A DNA stretch of 6,905 bases from Gemmatimonadota bacterium. Its GTDB lineage: Bacteria; Gemmatimonadota; Gemmatimonadetes; Longimicrobiales; Longimicrobiaceae. Shown here piece after piece: positions 5,957-6,905 of the stretch. The stretch spans positions 1-6,905 of the forward strand of contig JAHWJJ010000253.1 in NCBI GenBank assembly GCA_019348475.1. The letters are read 5' to 3'. Each line of letters starts with the position of its first letter. Positions within the stretch are counted from its first letter, which is position 1. Below the pieces are notes generated by a model that was given only the letters and a program-made list of their open reading frames with translations, did not search any database and was not told the DNA's origin. Both the position numbers and the translations under genes were made by a program.

Positions 5957-6234
5957 CACGGTGCCCACGGCGGCTCGAACTTCAGCCGCGGACCGAAGGT
6001 ATGCGACACGGCGCTGCCGACCCGCCGGATCCAGAACACGGCTCCCGGGTGACGATCTCTGAGGCGCCGCATCGCGAGGCCTTCATCCGGATCGACCTCG
6101 TAATCGCCGCTGCCCACTTCGATCGAAACGAAATCGCGCAGGTCCCGCCCGCGCAGGCGTTCGGCGATCTCGCGCTTGAATACGGCTTCGCCCAGTTCGG
6201 CGAGCTCTTCCTTGGAATAGTGCGGCTTGATCAT
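5956..6234 (-). CDS. 92-residue protein of unknown function, coupled to the aspartic protease
   Basis: No named domain is recognised with certainty. The N-terminal half (YSKEELAELGEAVFKREIAERL, split here as YSKEELAELGEAVF and KREIAERL) is charged and probably helical. The C-terminal half has a patterned core, FVSIEVGSGDYEVDPDEGL, then MRRLRDRHPGAVFWIRRVGS, likely beta-rich. From memory, small proteins with a similar SGDYEVD...RVG core sit directly before clan AA aspartic protease genes in other bacteria, including cyanobacteria; this was not searched. Its TGA overlaps the protease ATG by one base, which suggests coupled translation and a shared task. Codon use (TAT, GTA, AGA, CGT, GGT) is less GC-biased than in the flanking genes. 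An antitoxin-like or substrate-adaptor role is speculation. The start at 6234 has no Shine-Dalgarno sequence at proper distance. Confidence 0.75.
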   Translation of the reverse strand: MIKPHYSKEELAELGEAVFKREIAERLRGRDLRDFVSIEVGSGDYEVDPDEGLAMRRLRDRHPGAVFWIRRVGSAVSHTFGPRLKFEPPWAP

Positions 6235-6240
6235 GCGCGG

Positions 6241-6269
6241 AAGCTAATCACGCCCACTTCTCCGTTCAA
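6241..6269 (-). promoter_or_regulatory. Promoter candidate of the 92-residue protein / protease unit
   Basis: On the minus strand TTGAAC (6269-6264), a 17-base spacer and TAGCTT (6246-6241) resemble -35 and -10 boxes. The -10 box ends six bases before the ATG, so a transcript from it would start at or near the start codon and be nearly leaderless. That agrees with the missing Shine-Dalgarno sequence. The -10 match is poor (three of six). Confidence 0.3.
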
Positions 6270-6310
6270 GCGGCACGTAAGTCGAATGGAATCACGACGA
6301 TCCAGCTATC

Positions 6311-6328
6311 CGTGCCCACCGTGGCACG
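6311..6328. promoter_or_regulatory. Dyad upstream of the two-gene unit (possible operator)
   Basis: CGTGCC and GGCACG are perfect 6-bp inverted arms around a 6-base centre. The dyad lies about 40 bases upstream of the candidate -35 box of the 92-residue protein gene. It may be a regulator site or chance. Confidence 0.25.
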
Positions 6329-6383
6329 ATTAGCACGCTGCGGAGCGAGCGGTGCGAGCGTCCATCGCACGGTCGGTGGTGAC

Positions 6384-6418
6384 GGACCCGCCGCATCCTG
6401 CGCGGGCGCGGCAGGTCC
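6384..6418 (-). terminator. Hairpin after the TPR gene, without T-tract
   Basis: On the minus strand GGACCTGCCGC and GCGGCGGGTCC form an 11-bp stem with one T-G pair around a 13-nt loop. It starts eight bases after the TPR stop codon. The sequence after it (GTCACC) has no run of T, so it may stabilise the transcript end or act with another factor rather than terminate alone. Confidence 0.4.
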
Positions 6419-6426
6419 ATCCGGCT

Positions 6427-6905
6427 TCACGGGCCCGCCAGGAATGCGCGGGCGGCGTGCACCTCGCGCCGCTCCGCGTCGGCGTCGCGCATGACCTGGA
6501 GCAGGTGCTGGTAGTGGGCCCGCGCCGCGCCCGCGTCGCCGGAGAGCTCCGCGGCGCGCGCGGCGCCAAACAGGGCGCGGGCGCGGTTGGGCTCGCGGCG
6601 CAGGGTGGCCTCGTACGCCTGCCGGGCCTCCGCCGCTCGGCCCAGCTCCAGCAGCAGGTCGCCTTCCAGCTCGCGCGCGGGGAGCAGCGGCCCGGGCGTT
6701 ACCGGATGCTTCTCCACCGTCTCCTCCAGCGCCGCCGCCTCGCGCGCCAGCCGCACGGCGCGCTCGTCGTCCCCCTGCGCGCGCGCCAGCCAGGCCTCCG
6801 CCGCCAGCCGCTGGGCGCCCACGATGGTGGCCCAGTACTCCTCGCGCCGGCCGGCGAGCGAGTCGCGCAGGGCGGCCAGCGCGCCGACCTCCGCGCGCGC
6901 CGCGG
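6427..6905 (-). CDS. TPR-repeat protein, C-terminal part (start beyond the right edge)
   Basis: The frame is open from the right edge to TGA 6429-6427, giving about 159 visible residues; the N-terminus is outside the window. The sequence is helical and Ala/Arg/Glu-rich. It contains at least two tetratricopeptide-type units, visible as DLLLELGRAAEARQAYEATL followed by PNRARALFGAARAAELSGD and AGAARAHYQHLLQ, preceded by a segment with EKHPVTPGPLLPARE. From memory, this EKHPVTPGP...PARE...LEP/REPNR arrangement recurs at the C-terminus of long TPR proteins of unknown function in several environmental phyla. TPRs mediate protein-protein contacts, so no specific role can be given. The GTG at 6822 is internal: the frame continues upstream in the same style (REEYWATIV). 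Confidence 0.85.
   Translation of the reverse strand, partial: AARAEVGALAALRDSLAGRREEYWATIVGAQRLAAEAWLARAQGDDERAVRLAREAAALEETVEKHPVTPGPLLPARELEGDLLLELGRAAEARQAYEATLRREPNRARALFGAARAAELSGDAGAARAHYQHLLQVMRDADAERREVHAARAFLAGP

Noticed and set aside
5022..6234. DarT-DarG type toxin-antitoxin system
   Set aside because: A macro domain is present, but no DarT-like ADP-ribosyltransferase is encoded next to it and the macro protein lacks the extra C-terminal region of DarG.

Overview
The window is a high-GC, gene-dense stretch of bacterial chromosome in which every supported gene reads on the minus strand. GC is high at third codon positions, and two or three products carry export signals (one signal peptide, two lipoboxes), which points to a Gram-negative-type envelope. 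The mix of predicted secreted M28 and M3 peptidases, an EF-hand lipoprotein and recurrent intergenic repeats would fit a Gemmatimonadota lineage such as Longimicrobium. That placement is an inference from general character; there is no marker gene here. No rRNA, tRNA, CRISPR array, transposase or phage gene was seen.

Layout in transcription order (right to left): (1) 6427-6905, the C-terminal part of a TPR protein whose start lies beyond the right edge. (2) 5574-6234, a small two-gene unit of lower GC: a 92-residue protein of unknown function, then a clan AA (retropepsin-like) aspartic protease whose start overlaps the preceding stop (TGATG). The protease reading frame is broken by an apparent one-base deletion immediately after its catalytic DTG. 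(3) 5022-5537, a macro-domain protein starting at GTG only 36 bases after the protease and followed by a hairpin. (4) 4614-5021, an intergenic region with an extended -10 promoter candidate and one copy of a 39-bp repeat. (5) 2418-4613, a predicted lipoprotein M3 metallopeptidase of the Dcp type, with a strong intrinsic terminator. (6) 1780-2184, a small lipoprotein with four EF-hand loops, a textbook Shine-Dalgarno sequence and its own terminator. (7) 1346-1725, an intergenic region holding the second 39-bp repeat copy and a roughly 100-nt palindrome built on a 9-base period. (8) 1-1345, a predicted secreted M28 metallopeptidase with a PA domain, cut off by the left edge.

Functionally, the M3 and M28 enzymes would both work outside the cytoplasm and together could break down peptides (dipeptide removal plus aminopeptidase-type cleavage). 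The EF-hand lipoprotein may bind calcium in the same compartment. The 92-residue protein / aspartic protease / macro-domain run is the least explained part of the window. The most notable non-coding signals are the 39-bp repeat found upstream of both peptidase genes, and two terminators that share the same 10-bp stem on either side of the EF-hand gene.
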